Shown in pieces: positions 24,759 to 33,793 of a stretch of 64,000 nucleotides of DNA. Position 1 is the first letter of the stretch. Each line of letters opens with the position of its first letter. This stretch comes from Pseudomonas sp. URMO17WK12:I11. GTDB taxonomy: Bacteria; Pseudomonadota; Gammaproteobacteria; Pseudomonadales; Pseudomonadaceae. Location: the NCBI RefSeq assembly GCF_007677725.1, contig NZ_VEDF01000008.1, positions 62,001-126,000 of the forward strand, read 5' to 3'. The position numbers and the translations under genes are program-made. The notes beneath the pieces are model-generated. The model ran no database searches and was not told the DNA's origin. It saw nothing but the letters and a program-made list of their open reading frames with translations.

Positions 24759-25900
24759 AGAACAATTTCGATCGCATGCTCTCCAGCGAGGACGTGATGC
24801 GGCGCCGCGCCAGCTTTCTGCAGCGCATCCACATCGACGGCCCCTTGCTGATCATCCTCCTGACCCTGGCCGCCGGCAGCCTGTTCGTGCTCTATTCGGC
24901 CAGCGGCAAGAACTGGGACCTGCTGCTCAAGCAGGCCACCTCATTCGGCATCGGGCTGGTGTCGATGGTCATCATCGCCCAGTTGGAGCCGCGCTTCATG
25001 GCGCGCTGGGTGCCGCTGGCCTATCTGGTCGGGGTGTTCCTGCTGGTGGTGGTGGACGTCATGGGCCACAACGCCATGGGCGCTACGCGCTGGATCAACA
25101 TCCCCGGGGTGATTCGCTTCCAGCCCTCGGAGTTTCTCAAGATCATCATGCCGGCGACCATCGCCTGGTACCTGTCCAAGCGCACCTTGCCGCCGCACCT
25201 CAAGCACGTGGCGATCAGCCTGGTGCTGATCGGCGTGCCGTTCATTCTGATCGTGCGACAGCCTGACCTTGGCACGGCGCTGCTGATCCTGGCCTCCGGG
25301 GCGTTCGTGCTGTTCATGGGCGGCCTGCGCTGGCGCTGGATCCTCAGTGTGATCACCGCCACGGTGCCGGTGGCGGTGGCGATGTGGTTCTTCGTCATGC
25401 ACGACTACCAGAAACAGCGCGTGCTGACCTTCCTCGACCCGGAAAGCGACCCCCTGGGCACCGGCTGGAACATCATCCAGTCCAAGGCGGCGATCGGCTC
25501 GGGCGGGGTGTTCGGCAAAGGCTGGTTGCTGGGCACCCAGTCGCACCTGGATTTCCTCCCCGAAAGCCACACTGACTTCATCATCGCGGTGCTCGGCGAG
25601 GAGTTCGGCCTGGTCGGTATCTGCCTGCTGCTGATCGTCTATCTGCTGCTGATCGGCCGTGGGCTGATGATCACTGCCCAGGCCCAGACCCTGTTCGGCA
25701 AGCTACTGGCAGGCAGCCTGACCATGACCTTCTTTGTATACGTGTTCGTCAATATCGGGATGGTCAGCGGGCTGCTCCCCGTGGTGGGTGTGCCGCTGCC
25801 CTTCATCAGCTATGGCGGAACTTCGTTGGTGACGCTGCTGTCAGCGTTTGGCGTTTTGATGTCGATCCACACGCACCGCAAGTGGATCGCTCAGGTTTGA
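24755..25900 (+). CDS. rodA: Rod-shape glycosyltransferase RodA
   Basis: SEDS-family peptidoglycan glycosyltransferase that works with PBP2. The 381-residue protein has about ten membrane segments, the conserved GHNAMGATRWINIPG block, the ESHTDFIIAVLGEEFG loop containing the essential acidic residue, and the C-terminal GLLPVVGVPLPFISYGGTS. The GTG at 24755 overlaps the mrdA stop; an in-frame ATG seven codons later is an alternative start. Confidence 0.95.
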   Translation: MKNNFDRMLSSEDVMRRRASFLQRIHIDGPLLIILLTLAAGSLFVLYSASGKNWDLLLKQATSFGIGLVSMVIIAQLEPRFMARWVPLAYLVGVFLLVVVDVMGHNAMGATRWINIPGVIRFQPSEFLKIIMPATIAWYLSKRTLPPHLKHVAISLVLIGVPFILIVRQPDLGTALLILASGAFVLFMGGLRWRWILSVITATVPVAVAMWFFVMHDYQKQRVLTFLDPESDPLGTGWNIIQSKAAIGSGGVFGKGWLLGTQSHLDFLPESHTDFIIAVLGEEFGLVGICLLLIVYLLLIGRGLMITAQAQTLFGKLLAGSLTMTFFVYVFVNIGMVSGLLPVVGVPLPFISYGGTSLVTLLSAFGVLMSIHTHRKWIAQV

Positions 25901-25917
25901 ATAAGGTGAAGAATTTC

Positions 25918-26928
25918 ATGCAAGCAGTGCGTAGCTGGGCTTTCCGATGTGCACCGTGGCTCGGTGCGGCAGGCCTGTTCGGCGCTGTACAGCTGGCTCA
26001 GGCAGGCGACTACGATGGCTCGCCACAGGTTGCCGAGTTCGTGGGCCAGATGAGCCGCGACTATGGCTTCGCTCCCGAGCAGCTGACAGCCGTGTTCAGC
26101 GAAGTACAGCGCAAGCAGTCGATCCTCGACGCCATCTCCCGGCCGGCCGAGCGGGTCAAACCGTGGAAAGACTACCGGCCGATATTCATCACCGACGCGC
26201 GCATCGCCCGTGGCGTGGACTTCTGGCGTCAGCACGAGGCGGTACTGGCGCGGGCCGAGCAGGAATACGGCGTGCCGGCGCAGTACGTCGTGGCGATCAT
26301 CGGTGTGGAAACGTTCTTCGGTCGCAATACCGGCAACTACCGCGTCATCGATGCCCTGACGACCTTGGGCTTCGACTACCCGCCGCGCGCCGACTTCTTC
26401 CGCAAGGAACTGCGCGAGTACCTGCTGCTGGCCCGCGACGAGCAGCTCGACCCATTGACGCTGAAGGGCTCCTACGCCGGCGCCATGGGCCTGCCGCAGT
26501 TCATGCCGAGCAGCTTTCGCAACTACGCGGTGGACTTCGACGGCGACGGTCACATCAACATCTGGAACAACCCTGACGATGCCATCGGCAGCGTGGCCAG
26601 CTATTTCAAGCGCCATGGCTGGGTGGCAGGCGAAGGCGTGGTCAGTCGCGCCCAGGTCAATGGCGCTCAGGCCGATCAGGGCCTGACCACAGGTATCGAG
26701 CCTGCGAAAACCTTCGGCCAGTTGCGGGCGCTGGGCTGGTCGAGCCATGATGCGTTGCCCGATGATCTGCCGGTCACGGCCTTCCGCCTGGAAGGCGACA
26801 ACGGCCCCGAATACTGGATGGGTCTGAAAAATTTCTATGCGATCACGCGTTACAATCGCAGCGTGATGTATGCCATGGCGGTGCATCAGCTCGCTGAACA
26901 GCTGGTCCAAGCACGGGGCGTCAACTAA
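25918..26928 (+). CDS. mltB: Lytic murein transglycosylase B (SltB1 type)
   Basis: Cleaves glycan strands to anhydro-muropeptides in the periplasm. The 336-residue product has an N-terminal signal peptide (AAGLFGAVQLAQA) without a lipobox, so it is soluble, as for P. aeruginosa SltB1. The catalytic glutamate is in VAIIGVETFFGRNTG, followed by the LPQFMPSSFRNYAVDFDGDG substrate loop. The ATG at 25918 is chosen because it starts the signal peptide. Its stop shares one base with the rlpA start (TAATG). A paralogue that is a lipoprotein lies at 32.4-33.7 kb. Confidence 0.93.
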   Translation: MQAVRSWAFRCAPWLGAAGLFGAVQLAQAGDYDGSPQVAEFVGQMSRDYGFAPEQLTAVFSEVQRKQSILDAISRPAERVKPWKDYRPIFITDARIARGVDFWRQHEAVLARAEQEYGVPAQYVVAIIGVETFFGRNTGNYRVIDALTTLGFDYPPRADFFRKELREYLLLARDEQLDPLTLKGSYAGAMGLPQFMPSSFRNYAVDFDGDGHINIWNNPDDAIGSVASYFKRHGWVAGEGVVSRAQVNGAQADQGLTTGIEPAKTFGQLRALGWSSHDALPDDLPVTAFRLEGDNGPEYWMGLKNFYAITRYNRSVMYAMAVHQLAEQLVQARGVN

Positions 26929-27932
26929 TGCGCGCAATCTTCTCTGGCAACACCCTCAAGCTGCTCGGCTGCATGGCCGTTGGCGCGCTGCTGGTCAGCT
27001 GTTCTTCCAGCCGGCCGAGCGCGCCGAGCAAAAGCACCAACGTGGTCCGCGCGCAACCTGGCCTGGACATCAACCGGGCGCACAAGGACGGCGCGCCGTG
27101 GTGGGACGTCGATGTCAACAAGATCCCCGATGCCACCCCGACCGTGCACACCGGCAACTACAAGGCCAACCCCTACACCGTGCTGGGCAAGACCTACTAC
27201 CCGATGCAGGACTCGCGCAACTACCGCGCCGAGGGCACGGCATCCTGGTACGGCACCAAGTTCCATGGCCAGAACACTGCCAACGGCGAGCTCTACGACC
27301 TCTACGGCATGAGTGCGGCGCACAAGACCTTGCCGCTGCCGGCCTATGTGAAGGTGACCAACCTGGGTAACGGCCGCAGCGTGATCCTGCGGGTCAACGA
27401 CCGTGGCCCGTTCTATTCGGACCGGATCATCGACTTGTCCTACGCGGCGGCGAAGAAGCTTGGTTATGCCGAGAGCGGCACTGCCCACGTGCGCGTCGAA
27501 GGGATCGACCCGCAGCAGTGGTGGGCGCAGAAGGGCCAGCAGCCACCGCTGGTGCTCAAGGAGCCGCAAGTGGCGCAGACCCAGCCAATCCCGGCCAGCA
27601 CCGGCCGGGTCGAGCAGTGGACCCCGCCGCCGCAGCAGCATGCGGCGCCGGTGGTGCCGGTGCAGGTCGGCGGCAACAGCGTACCAGCCGGCAATGGTGG
27701 CAACGTGCTGCAAGTCGGCGCCTTCGCCAACCCCGATGCTGCCGAGTTGCTGCGCTCGAAACTGAGCACCATGGTCAGCGCGCCGGTGTTCATCAGTTCG
27801 ATCGTGCGCAACCAGCAAACCCTGCACCGCGTGCGCCTGGGCCCGTTCACCAGCCAGGGCGAAATCCAGCAAGCACAAAACAGCATCCGCATGGCGAACC
27901 TTGGCCAGGCCAAGCTGGTCACAGCGGACTAA
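26928..27932 (+). CDS. rlpA: Septal lytic transglycosylase RlpA (lipoprotein)
   Basis: Outer-membrane lipoprotein that cuts denuded glycan strands at the septum in P. aeruginosa. In 334 residues it has a signal peptide with lipobox LVSC (Cys25), a double-psi beta-barrel domain (ASWYGTKFHGQNTANGELYD, VNDRGPFYSDRIIDLSYAAA), a proline/glutamine-rich linker, and a C-terminal SPOR domain at roughly 260-330 that binds denuded peptidoglycan. It overlaps mltB by one base, and a palindromic element follows directly after its stop. Confidence 0.95.
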   Translation: MRAIFSGNTLKLLGCMAVGALLVSCSSSRPSAPSKSTNVVRAQPGLDINRAHKDGAPWWDVDVNKIPDATPTVHTGNYKANPYTVLGKTYYPMQDSRNYRAEGTASWYGTKFHGQNTANGELYDLYGMSAAHKTLPLPAYVKVTNLGNGRSVILRVNDRGPFYSDRIIDLSYAAAKKLGYAESGTAHVRVEGIDPQQWWAQKGQQPPLVLKEPQVAQTQPIPASTGRVEQWTPPPQQHAAPVVPVQVGGNSVPAGNGGNVLQVGAFANPDAAELLRSKLSTMVSAPVFISSIVRNQQTLHRVRLGPFTSQGEIQQAQNSIRMANLGQAKLVTAD

Positions 27933-28030
27933 GGCGATGCAGCAGCAAGCTGCCTAGCGCAAGCTACAAGGCAAAGCCCGGACGCGATCGGCTCTTGTCT
28001 TGCAGCTTGAAGCTTTCCGCTGCGCTCGCC
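27933..28030. repeat. Palindromic intergenic element after rlpA
   Basis: An imperfect 98-base palindrome begins at the base after the rlpA stop. Pairing blocks are GGCGA/TCGCC (27933-27937 with 28026-28030), GCAGC/GCTGC (27939-27943 with 28019-28023) and CAAGCTGC/GCAGCTTG (27946-27953 with 28002-28009). It shares short words with the element at 6727-6816. It could act as an mRNA 3' end or stability element between rlpA and dacA. Confidence 0.6.
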
Positions 28031-28047
28031 TTTGCAACTGAGCCATG

Positions 28048-28053
28048 TACAAT
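28048..28053 (+). promoter_or_regulatory. Possible -10 element of the dacA promoter
   Basis: TACAAT about 136 bases upstream of the dacA ATG, just after the palindromic element. No good -35 is seen. It suggests that dacA can be transcribed apart from rlpA. Confidence 0.3.
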
Positions 28054-28188
28054 GTCGGCTTTTGCCCGCAGCGGCATCTCGTCGCACATTTTGGGCCAGG
28101 CCGATGGCCGTAAAAACTAGACTGACTGGCGCTGGGTACACGACGTGGCCCAGGGAACATCAGACCATTAGCGATTTTCGAGAGACGG

Positions 28189-29349
28189 ATGAACATCACC
28201 AACCTTGCCAAACGACTTTGCCTGCCCGTACTGCTGATGCTCACACCTGCTGCCTTCGCAGCCGAGCAGATGATGCCTGCCCCTCCGCAGCTGGCCGCCA
28301 AGTCCTACGTACTCATGGACGCGTCCAGCGGCAACGTGCTGGTCGAGAACAACGGTGACGAGCGTCTGCCACCCGCCAGCCTGACCAAGCTGATGACCGC
28401 CTACATCGCCACCGTCGACATCCGTCGTGGCCAGATCGGCGAGAACGACCCGGTCACCGTCAGCGAAAATGCCTGGCGTACCGGCGGTTCGCGCATGTTC
28501 ATCAAGGTTGGCAGCCAGGTAACTGTCAGCGACCTGCTGCACGGCATCATCATCCAGTCCGGCAACGACGCCTCGGTAGCCTTGGCCGAACACATCGCCG
28601 GCAGCGAAGATGCCTTCGCCGACATGATGAACAAGACCGCTGCCGACCTGGGCATGTCCAACAGCCACTTCATGAACCCGACCGGTCTGCCGAACCCCGA
28701 GCACTACTCGTCGGCCCATGACATGGCCTTGCTGGCCCGTGCGATCATCGACATCGACCCGGCTCACTATGCGATCTACTCGCAGAAAGAGTTCTTCTGG
28801 AACAACATCAAGCAGCCTAACCGCAACCTGCTGCTGTGGCGCGACAAGACCGTCGACGGTCTGAAAACCGGCCACACCGAAGAAGCCGGCTACTGCATGG
28901 TGGCCTCGGCCGTACGGGACGGCCAGCGCTTGATCGCCGTGGTGTTCGGGACCAACAGCGAGCAATCGCGTGCCGCCGAAACGCAGAAGCTGCTGACCTA
29001 CGGTTTCCGCTTCTTCGAAACCCAGACCTTCTACCAGAAGGGCACCGAGCTCGCCCAAGCCCCGGTCTGGAAAGGTGCTACCAGCCAAGTCAAGGCCGGC
29101 CTGGCCAACGACCTGACCATGACCATGCCCAAAGGCCAGCTCAAGCGCCTGCAGGCCTCGATGACCCTGAACCCGCAACTCACCGCGCCCATCGCCAAAG
29201 GTGACGTTATCGGTAAAGTGGAAGTCAAACTGGACGAGAACGTGGTTCACAGCGCCGACCTGATCGCCCTCGATGGCGTCGAGGAAGGTGGTTTCTTCCG
29301 CCGTATGTGGGATAGCATCCGTCTATTCTTCTACGGATTGTTCAACTGA
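28189..29349 (+). CDS. dacA: D-alanyl-D-alanine carboxypeptidase (PBP5 type)
   Basis: Trims the terminal D-alanine of pentapeptides. The gene is called dacC in P. aeruginosa and dacA in E. coli at the same position. The 386-residue product has a signal peptide, the active-site serine in PASLTKLM, the second motif SGNDAS, and DGLKTGHTEEAGY with the KTG triad. A beta-rich C-terminal domain leads to the amphipathic helix GGFFRRMWDSIRLFFYGLFN that holds it to the inner membrane surface. A palindrome after the stop probably ends the message. Confidence 0.96.
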   Translation: MNITNLAKRLCLPVLLMLTPAAFAAEQMMPAPPQLAAKSYVLMDASSGNVLVENNGDERLPPASLTKLMTAYIATVDIRRGQIGENDPVTVSENAWRTGGSRMFIKVGSQVTVSDLLHGIIIQSGNDASVALAEHIAGSEDAFADMMNKTAADLGMSNSHFMNPTGLPNPEHYSSAHDMALLARAIIDIDPAHYAIYSQKEFFWNNIKQPNRNLLLWRDKTVDGLKTGHTEEAGYCMVASAVRDGQRLIAVVFGTNSEQSRAAETQKLLTYGFRFFETQTFYQKGTELAQAPVWKGATSQVKAGLANDLTMTMPKGQLKRLQASMTLNPQLTAPIAKGDVIGKVEVKLDENVVHSADLIALDGVEEGGFFRRMWDSIRLFFYGLFN

Positions 29350-29363
29350 TACGTGACCTGCAA

Positions 29364-29393
29364 GCCCCCGCAGATCTGCGGGGGCGTTGTTGT
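29364..29393 (+). terminator. Terminator after dacA
   Basis: GCCCCCGCAGATCTGCGGGGGC (22-base perfect palindrome at 29364-29385) folds into a 9-bp stem with a GATC loop and is followed by GTTGTTGTTG. The U tract is broken by G, so readthrough into the DUF493-lipB-lipA genes is likely. Confidence 0.6.
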
Positions 29394-29421
29394 TGCCACG
29401 GCTTACGAGGCCGTTTCCGCC

Positions 29422-29697
29422 ATGAGCGAACCTGACGTCAAGTCGCACAAGATCGAATTCCCCTGCGCCGATTATCCGATCAAGGTGATCGGCGATACCG
29501 TTGTCGGCTTCAAGGACACGGTCATCGAGATCCTCAGCAAGCACGCCAAGGTCGACCTTTCCACCCTGGCCGAGCGCCAGAGCAAGGAAGGCAAGTACAC
29601 CACCGTGCAGCTGCATATCGTCGCCGAAAGCGAAAACCAGCTACACGACATCAACAGTGCCTTGCGTGCCACCGGCATTGTGAAAATGGTGCTCTGA
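29422..29697 (+). CDS. YbeD/DUF493 family protein
   Basis: A 91-residue ACT-like cytoplasmic protein of the UPF0250/YbeD family, found between dacA and lipB in many gammaproteobacteria. Its function is unknown; a regulatory role tied to lipoate or wall genes has been suggested from context only. The sequence shows IEFPCADYPIKVIGDT and the C-terminal LRATGIVKMVL. The ATG at 29422 is chosen since upstream in-frame codons lie within the dacA terminator. Its stop overlaps the lipB ATG. Confidence 0.9.
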   Translation: MSEPDVKSHKIEFPCADYPIKVIGDTVVGFKDTVIEILSKHAKVDLSTLAERQSKEGKYTTVQLHIVAESENQLHDINSALRATGIVKMVL

Positions 29698-30344
29698 TGT
29701 CCCGTTGCCTCGGTATTCGCGAGCTTGGCCTGCAGCCCTATGAACCGGTGCTGCACGCCATGCGGCGTTTTACCGAGCAACGCACCCCGGACAGCCAGGA
29801 TGAAGTCTGGCTGGTCGAGCATCCCGCAGTCTTCACCCAGGGGCAGGCCGGCAAGGCCGAGCACTTGCTGGTGCCGGGCGACATTCCGGTGGTGCAGACC
29901 GACCGCGGCGGCCAGGTCACTTACCATGGCCCTGGCCAGTTGGTCGCGTACCTGTTGCTCGACGTGCGCCGCCTGGGCGTTGGCGTACGCGACCTGGTCA
30001 GCCGGATCGAGCGTACCTTGATCGACCTGCTCGCCAGCTATGGCGTGACGGCGTCGGCCAAGCCCGATGCGCCGGGCGTCTATGTCGAGGGCGCGAAGAT
30101 CGCCTCCCTCGGCCTGCGAATCCGCAACGGCCGTTGTTTCCACGGCCTTGCCCTGAACGTGGACATGGACCTTGCGCCATTCCGCCGAATCAACCCCTGC
30201 GGGTATGCGGGGCTGGCCATGACCCAGCTGCGCGATCTGGCAGGTCCGATCGAACTCGACGAGGTCAGGACAAGGCTGCGCGGACAGCTGGTCAAGCACC
30301 TCGACTACGCTGAGCAGACGACCCTCACGGGCGGAATCGACTGA
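29697..30344 (+). CDS. lipB: Octanoyl-[acyl-carrier-protein] transferase LipB
   Basis: Moves octanoate from acyl carrier protein to lipoyl domains, the first step of lipoate synthesis. The 215-residue protein has the motifs VFTQGQAGKAEHLL, TDRGGQVTYHGPGQLVAYLL (the RGGxxTxHxPGQ signature), and VEGAKIASLGLRIRNG with the catalytic lysine. The ATG overlaps the stop of the DUF493 gene, and lipA follows two bases after the stop. Confidence 0.96.
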   Translation: MSRCLGIRELGLQPYEPVLHAMRRFTEQRTPDSQDEVWLVEHPAVFTQGQAGKAEHLLVPGDIPVVQTDRGGQVTYHGPGQLVAYLLLDVRRLGVGVRDLVSRIERTLIDLLASYGVTASAKPDAPGVYVEGAKIASLGLRIRNGRCFHGLALNVDMDLAPFRRINPCGYAGLAMTQLRDLAGPIELDEVRTRLRGQLVKHLDYAEQTTLTGGID

Positions 30345-30346
30345 AT

Positions 30347-31363
30347 ATGACAACTGTGCAAGAAGCCGTGCCGAACCTGATCCCCACCCAGGACGCCACC
30401 GCGCGCCCGGCACCGAAAAAAGTGGAAGCGGGCGTGAAGCTGCGCGGCGCCGAAAAGGTCGCGCGCATCCCGGTGAAAATCATCCCGACCGACGAGCTGC
30501 CAAAAAAACCCGACTGGATTCGCGTACGCATTCCGGTATCGCCTGAGGTAGACCGCATCAAGCAGCTGCTGCGCAAGCACAAGCTGCACAGCGTCTGCGA
30601 AGAGGCGTCCTGCCCGAACCTGGGCGAGTGCTTCTCCGGGGGCACCGCGACCTTCATGATCATGGGCGACATCTGCACCCGTCGTTGCCCGTTCTGCGAC
30701 GTCGGCCACGGTCGGCCGAAGCCGCTGGACCTGGACGAGCCGAAAAACCTCGCCGTGGCCATCGCCGACCTGCGCCTGAAGTACGTGGTGATCACCTCGG
30801 TGGACCGTGACGACCTGCGTGATGGCGGCGCCCAGCACTTCGCCGACTGCATTCGCGAGATCCGCGCGCTGTCGCCAGGCGTGCAGCTCGAGACCCTGGT
30901 GCCGGACTACCGTGGGCGCATGGACGTGGCACTGGAGATCACCGCGCAAGAGCCGCCAGATGTGTTCAACCACAACCTGGAAACCGTACCGCGCCTGTAC
31001 AAGGCCGCCCGCCCGGGTTCGGACTACGACTGGTCGCTGGACCTGCTGCAGAAATTCAAGCAGATGGTCCCGCACGTACCGACCAAATCCGGGTTGATGC
31101 TGGGCTTGGGTGAAACCGACGAAGAAGTGATCGAAGTGATGCAACGCATGCGCGAGCATGACATCGACATGCTGACCCTCGGCCAGTACCTGCAGCCCTC
31201 GCGCAGCCACTTGCCGGTGCAGCGTTTCGTGCACCCCGACACCTTCGCCTGGTTCGCCGAAGAAGGTTACAAGATGGGCTTCAAGAACGTGGCCTCCGGC
31301 CCGCTGGTGCGCTCGTCCTACCACGCTGACCAGCAGGCCCACGAAGCCAAGATCAAGCTCTGA
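30347..31363 (+). CDS. lipA: Lipoyl synthase LipA
   Basis: Radical-SAM enzyme that inserts two sulfurs into octanoyl groups. The 338 residues include an N-terminal cluster-binding motif (CEEASCPNLGEC) for the sacrificial auxiliary [4Fe-4S] cluster and the radical-SAM CTRRCPFC motif, with the C-terminal RSSYHADQ serine ligand region. It forms a unit with lipB and the DUF493 gene and ends in a strong terminator. Confidence 0.97.
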   Translation: MTTVQEAVPNLIPTQDATARPAPKKVEAGVKLRGAEKVARIPVKIIPTDELPKKPDWIRVRIPVSPEVDRIKQLLRKHKLHSVCEEASCPNLGECFSGGTATFMIMGDICTRRCPFCDVGHGRPKPLDLDEPKNLAVAIADLRLKYVVITSVDRDDLRDGGAQHFADCIREIRALSPGVQLETLVPDYRGRMDVALEITAQEPPDVFNHNLETVPRLYKAARPGSDYDWSLDLLQKFKQMVPHVPTKSGLMLGLGETDEEVIEVMQRMREHDIDMLTLGQYLQPSRSHLPVQRFVHPDTFAWFAEEGYKMGFKNVASGPLVRSSYHADQQAHEAKIKL

Positions 31364-31381
31364 TCGACGCGGGTGCTGGAC

Positions 31382-31423
31382 ATGCCGATGCGCGCTGTAG
31401 AGCGGCATCGGCATTTTTGTTTT
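31382..31423 (+). terminator. Intrinsic terminator of lipB-lipA
   Basis: ATGCCGATGC (31382-31391) pairs with GCATCGGCAT (31405-31414); inner CGCT/AGCG pairs extend the stem around a GTAG loop. The T tract TTTTGTTTT follows. It is the clearest plus-strand terminator in the window. Confidence 0.9.
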
Positions 31424-31445
31424 GGCTGTCACCGAAGGAGCTGCG

Positions 31446-32384
31446 ATGAATTGCGCTGAAACTGCTGAAACCCGCCTGCCCAAGGCGCTGCCGAGCAATG
31501 CCTGTTTTGCCGTCGTCGCACCGGCCGGGCCAGCGCGCCTGGATGCGCAGAAAGCCGGCCAGTGGTTCGCCGAGCGCGGCTATCGCTGCCGGCTCATGCC
31601 CGGTGTTCAGCAAGCCCAGGGTTATCTGGCCGGCAGCGACGAGCAGCGGCTGCAAGACCTGCATGCGGCATTCGCCGACCCCGAGATCGACGCGATCCTG
31701 TGCATGCGCGGTGGCTATGGCAGCATGCGCTTGCTCGATGGGCTGGACTTCGAGCTGATCGCTCGCCATCCCAAGCCGTTGATTGGCTACAGCGACATCA
31801 CCGCCTTGCACACGGCGATTCACCAGCATACTGGGCTGATCAGCTTTCACGGGGCGATGCTCAACGCCGATTTGTTGGGCGCCAAGTTGCCGCCCACCGA
31901 ATCCTCGTTGCTGGCCCTGCTGAGCGGGCAAATGCGGCAGGGTGACGAGATCGTCCACCCTGCGGCATTCGCCCTTGAGTGCGTGGTGGCAGGCACTGCC
32001 AGCGGCCGCTTGCTCGGCGGTAACCTGTCCATGCTCGGCGCGACCCTGGGCACGCTGGCTGAGATCGATACCCAAGGCGGCATTCTGTTCATGGAGGACG
32101 TCAACGAGCCGCTGTACCGCGTTGACCGGTTGCTGACGCAACTGCGTCTGGCCGGCAAGCTGGCGGGTATCAAGGGCGTGCTGGTGGGGGATTTCGCCGG
32201 AATCACCACGGCGGCATTGACGCCGTTGCTGGTAGACACCTTTGCGCCGCTGGGCGTGCCGGTGCTGGCCGGGTGGCGCAGTGGGCATTGTGACCCGAAT
32301 GTCTGTCTGCCGCTCGGGGCCAAGGTCGGGTTGGACAGTGCAGGCCAGCGTCTGCTGCTCGAGCAGGACCTGTTCAGGGTCTGA
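31446..32384 (+). CDS. LD-carboxypeptidase (peptidase family S66)
   Basis: A 312-residue member of the LdcA/MccF family. LdcA cleaves the L,D bond before the terminal D-alanine of recycled tetrapeptides; MccF-type members degrade microcin-like adenylates. Family marks are FAVVAPAGPARLD, MRGGYGSMRLLDGLD, the nucleophile serine in PLIGYSDITALH, the glutamate in FMEDVNEPLYRVD, and the late GWRSGHCDPN histidine. The ATG at 31446 has AAGGAGCTGCG upstream. The wall-enzyme setting favours a murein substrate. Confidence 0.88.
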   Translation: MNCAETAETRLPKALPSNACFAVVAPAGPARLDAQKAGQWFAERGYRCRLMPGVQQAQGYLAGSDEQRLQDLHAAFADPEIDAILCMRGGYGSMRLLDGLDFELIARHPKPLIGYSDITALHTAIHQHTGLISFHGAMLNADLLGAKLPPTESSLLALLSGQMRQGDEIVHPAAFALECVVAGTASGRLLGGNLSMLGATLGTLAEIDTQGGILFMEDVNEPLYRVDRLLTQLRLAGKLAGIKGVLVGDFAGITTAALTPLLVDTFAPLGVPVLAGWRSGHCDPNVCLPLGAKVGLDSAGQRLLLEQDLFRV

Positions 32385-32390
32385 GGGAGC

Positions 32391-32409
32391 GGGGGCGCGC
32401 TGCGCCCCC
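32391..32409. terminator. Hairpin between convergent S66 peptidase and transglycosylase genes
   Basis: GGGGGCGC (32391-32398) and GCGCCCCC (32402-32409) form a perfect 8-bp stem with loop GCT, six bases after one gene and seven before the end of the other. There is little U content, so it is an imperfect bidirectional terminator. Confidence 0.55.
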
Positions 32410-32416
32410 GGGCATT

Positions 32417-33733
32417 TCACTGGCCTCGCAGGCTTTCGAGCAACTTGTGGGTCGGATACCCATCCGCGGGCCAGCCCAGCCCCTGCTGGGCATTGCGAAT
32501 GGCTTTGCGGGTATTGGCACCGATGATGCCATCCGCATTGCCCGCCTCGTGCCCGCGGCTGTTGAGCAGGTTCTGCAGCTCCATGCGCTCGCTGCGGCTG
32601 AGTGGCAGGTCTTCCTTCGGCCAGCTGCCGGCAATGAAGCCCCAGCCACTGAAACGATCGCCCAGCAGGCTGACTGCCAGCGCGTAGGACGACGAATTGT
32701 TGTACTTGAGGATGGCGCGGAAGTTGTCCAGGACCAGGAACGCCGGGCCCCGCGCACCTGCAGGCAACAGCAGGGCTGCAGACAGCTGGGCGCTACCGGC
32801 CGGCAGTTGTGTGCCCGCCGGCAGCTTCACGCCCATGGCCAGCCATTCGCTGACAGGCTTGCGCAGCGAGCCGTCGGCCTGCCAGAAATCGAACCCCGCC
32901 GGCACCTGCACCTCGAAGCCCCAAGGTTGCCCTTGTTTCCAGCCAGAGCTCTGCAGGTAATGTGCGGTAGAGGCCAGGGCATCCGGGGTGCTATTCCAGA
33001 TATCGCGGCGGCCATCGCCGTCGAAGTCCACGGCGTGGGTGTTGTAGGTGGTGGGAATGAACTGCGTCTGGCCCATGGCCCCGGCCCACGAGCCACGCAT
33101 GGCTTCGGGCTGGATATCGCCGTGCTGGATGATCTGCAAGGCGGCGATCAGCTGGTCCTGGGCGAACTGTGGGCGACGTCCTTCGTAAGCCAGCGTCGCC
33201 AGCGAGCGGATCACCGACTTGTTGCCTTGGAACTGGCCGAAGTTGCTCTCCATGCCCCATACCGCGACCAACACCTGACGGTCGACGCCATAGCGCTGTT
33301 CGAGGCGGGTCAGCAGCTCGGCATTCTGTTCCAGCAACTTCTTGCCATTGCGAACGCGCAGCGGCGACAGGGCGCCTTCGAGGTATTCCCAGACCGGGCG
33401 GGAGAATTCAGGTTGGCTGCGGTCGGCCTTGATCACGTCCAGGTCGGGGGTGACACCGACGAAGGCGCGGTCGAAAGTGGCCGCAGCGATGCCGGCTTGC
33501 AGTGCCTGTTCGCGGAAATTGGCCTGCCATTGGGCGAAGGTCTGCAGCGGCTGGATATCCGTGCTGAGGTCAGCTGCAGCGCTGGGCAAGGTCACGGCCG
33601 GCGCAGGCTTGGCCGGGGCCAAGGGCAGGGCATCGGCAGCGGTGGGTTTTTCAGCGCAGGCGACGAGCAGAATGAAGCTGGAGGCCGCGAGCAGCTGGCG
33701 GGATTTCCAACGGGGAAGAGGACTCAAGAGCAT
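32417..33733 (-). CDS. Lytic murein transglycosylase with peptidoglycan-binding domain (SltB3 type)
   Basis: A 438-residue MltB-family lipoprotein: the signal peptide ends in LVAC with the acylated cysteine at residue 26. The catalytic domain has VAVWGMESNFGQFQGN with the glutamate, and GQTQFIPTTYNTHAVDFDGDG. A C-terminal PG_binding_1 domain follows (LQNLLNSRGHEAGNADGIIG, then TRKAIRNAQQ). This layout equals SltB3 of P. aeruginosa. It stands alone on the minus strand and is convergent with the S66 peptidase gene. Together with MltB and RlpA it is one of three glycan-cleaving enzymes here. Confidence 0.92.
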   Translation of the reverse strand: MLLSPLPRWKSRQLLAASSFILLVACAEKPTAADALPLAPAKPAPAVTLPSAAADLSTDIQPLQTFAQWQANFREQALQAGIAAATFDRAFVGVTPDLDVIKADRSQPEFSRPVWEYLEGALSPLRVRNGKKLLEQNAELLTRLEQRYGVDRQVLVAVWGMESNFGQFQGNKSVIRSLATLAYEGRRPQFAQDQLIAALQIIQHGDIQPEAMRGSWAGAMGQTQFIPTTYNTHAVDFDGDGRRDIWNSTPDALASTAHYLQSSGWKQGQPWGFEVQVPAGFDFWQADGSLRKPVSEWLAMGVKLPAGTQLPAGSAQLSAALLLPAGARGPAFLVLDNFRAILKYNNSSSYALAVSLLGDRFSGWGFIAGSWPKEDLPLSRSERMELQNLLNSRGHEAGNADGIIGANTRKAIRNAQQGLGWPADGYPTHKLLESLRGQ

Positions 33734-33793
33734 GCACAGATCCAGAATTGCAGGTCAGATGCCGACCATATCATGCCTGCGCGCGGGATGCTT